64,000 nucleotides of DNA, taken from NCBI GenBank assembly GCA_949297215.1, contig CASFRV010000001.1:496001-560000 (forward strand), written 5' to 3'. Position numbers and translations under genes: made by a program. Source of the stretch: an uncultured Bacteroidales bacterium. Its GTDB lineage: Bacteria > Bacteroidota > Bacteroidia > Bacteroidales > Bacteroidaceae. Numbering within the stretch: position 1 is the first letter of the stretch; each line of letters starts with the position of its first letter. Below, piece after piece: positions 63,990 to 64,000 of this stretch. The notes under the pieces are model-generated. The model saw only the letters and a list, made by a program, of their open reading frames with translations. It did not search any database and was not told the origin of the DNA.

Positions 63990-64000
63990 TGCGGTATGGA

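Overview
The window is chromosomal DNA of a GC-rich member of the Bacteroidales (phylum Bacteroidota). Four things support this: promoter -7 elements of the Bacteroidota form TAnnTTTG, some with TTTG 19-20 nt upstream; the type IX secretion pair porU-porV; a bat (aerotolerance) operon; and families typical of the phylum (PCMD, DUF4421, DMP19, GT3-type glycogen synthase, LysM plus periplasmic-binding fusion). I cannot name a genus. I see no rRNA, tRNA, CRISPR array, prophage or insertion sequence; almost everything looks like core chromosome.

Layout. 1-3.9 kb (+): 3' end of an S9 peptidase, an MFS transporter and an NhaC-type antiporter. 4-11 kb (-): a compact unit FAH-like protein > porU > porV > ispF, with trmN6 just upstream. 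11.2-19.4 kb (+): lon, tgt, an LptF/LptG permease, a DEAD-box helicase, then a response regulator and histidine kinase. 19.4-19.95 kb: no protein gene, but a likely small RNA between terminators. 20-22.1 kb (-): uridine phosphorylase-like gene and a secreted PD40-like protein. 22.2-26.1 kb (+): LysM/binding protein, outer-membrane barrel, mlaE-mlaF. 26.2-34.7 kb (+): moxR, DUF58, a BatD-like gene, batA, batB, batC and an in-frame batD-batE fusion. 34.7-43 kb: PAP2, udk, dnaG (-), ftsK, lolA-like, trxB, NlpC/P60 lipoprotein. 43-51.1 kb (-): a five-gene run headed by a 1285-residue glycosyltransferase / HIT-like / SpoIID fusion followed by ampG, an oxidoreductase, a DUF4421 protein and a UDG-like protein. 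51.2-56.9 kb: a very GC-rich membrane protein, two repeat-rich intergenic regions, a porin, an Omp85-type barrel and a PCMD protein. 57-61.2 kb (+): glycogen synthase and alpha-glucan phosphorylase. 61.3-64 kb (+): a second helicase, a DMP19 protein and smpB.

Genes that work together: porU/porV (cargo anchoring by type IX secretion), mlaE/mlaF (lipid transport), moxR-bat (envelope and stress chaperoning), lolA/trxB/NlpC (envelope upkeep), and glycogen synthesis paired with breakdown. The most novel candidate is the fusion-ampG run, which I read as a possible muropeptide or cell-wall-sugar salvage system. Next in interest are a tandem array of about 86-bp repeats, each ending in a promoter -7 element, in front of the Omp85-type gene, and a predicted small RNA near 19.7 kb.
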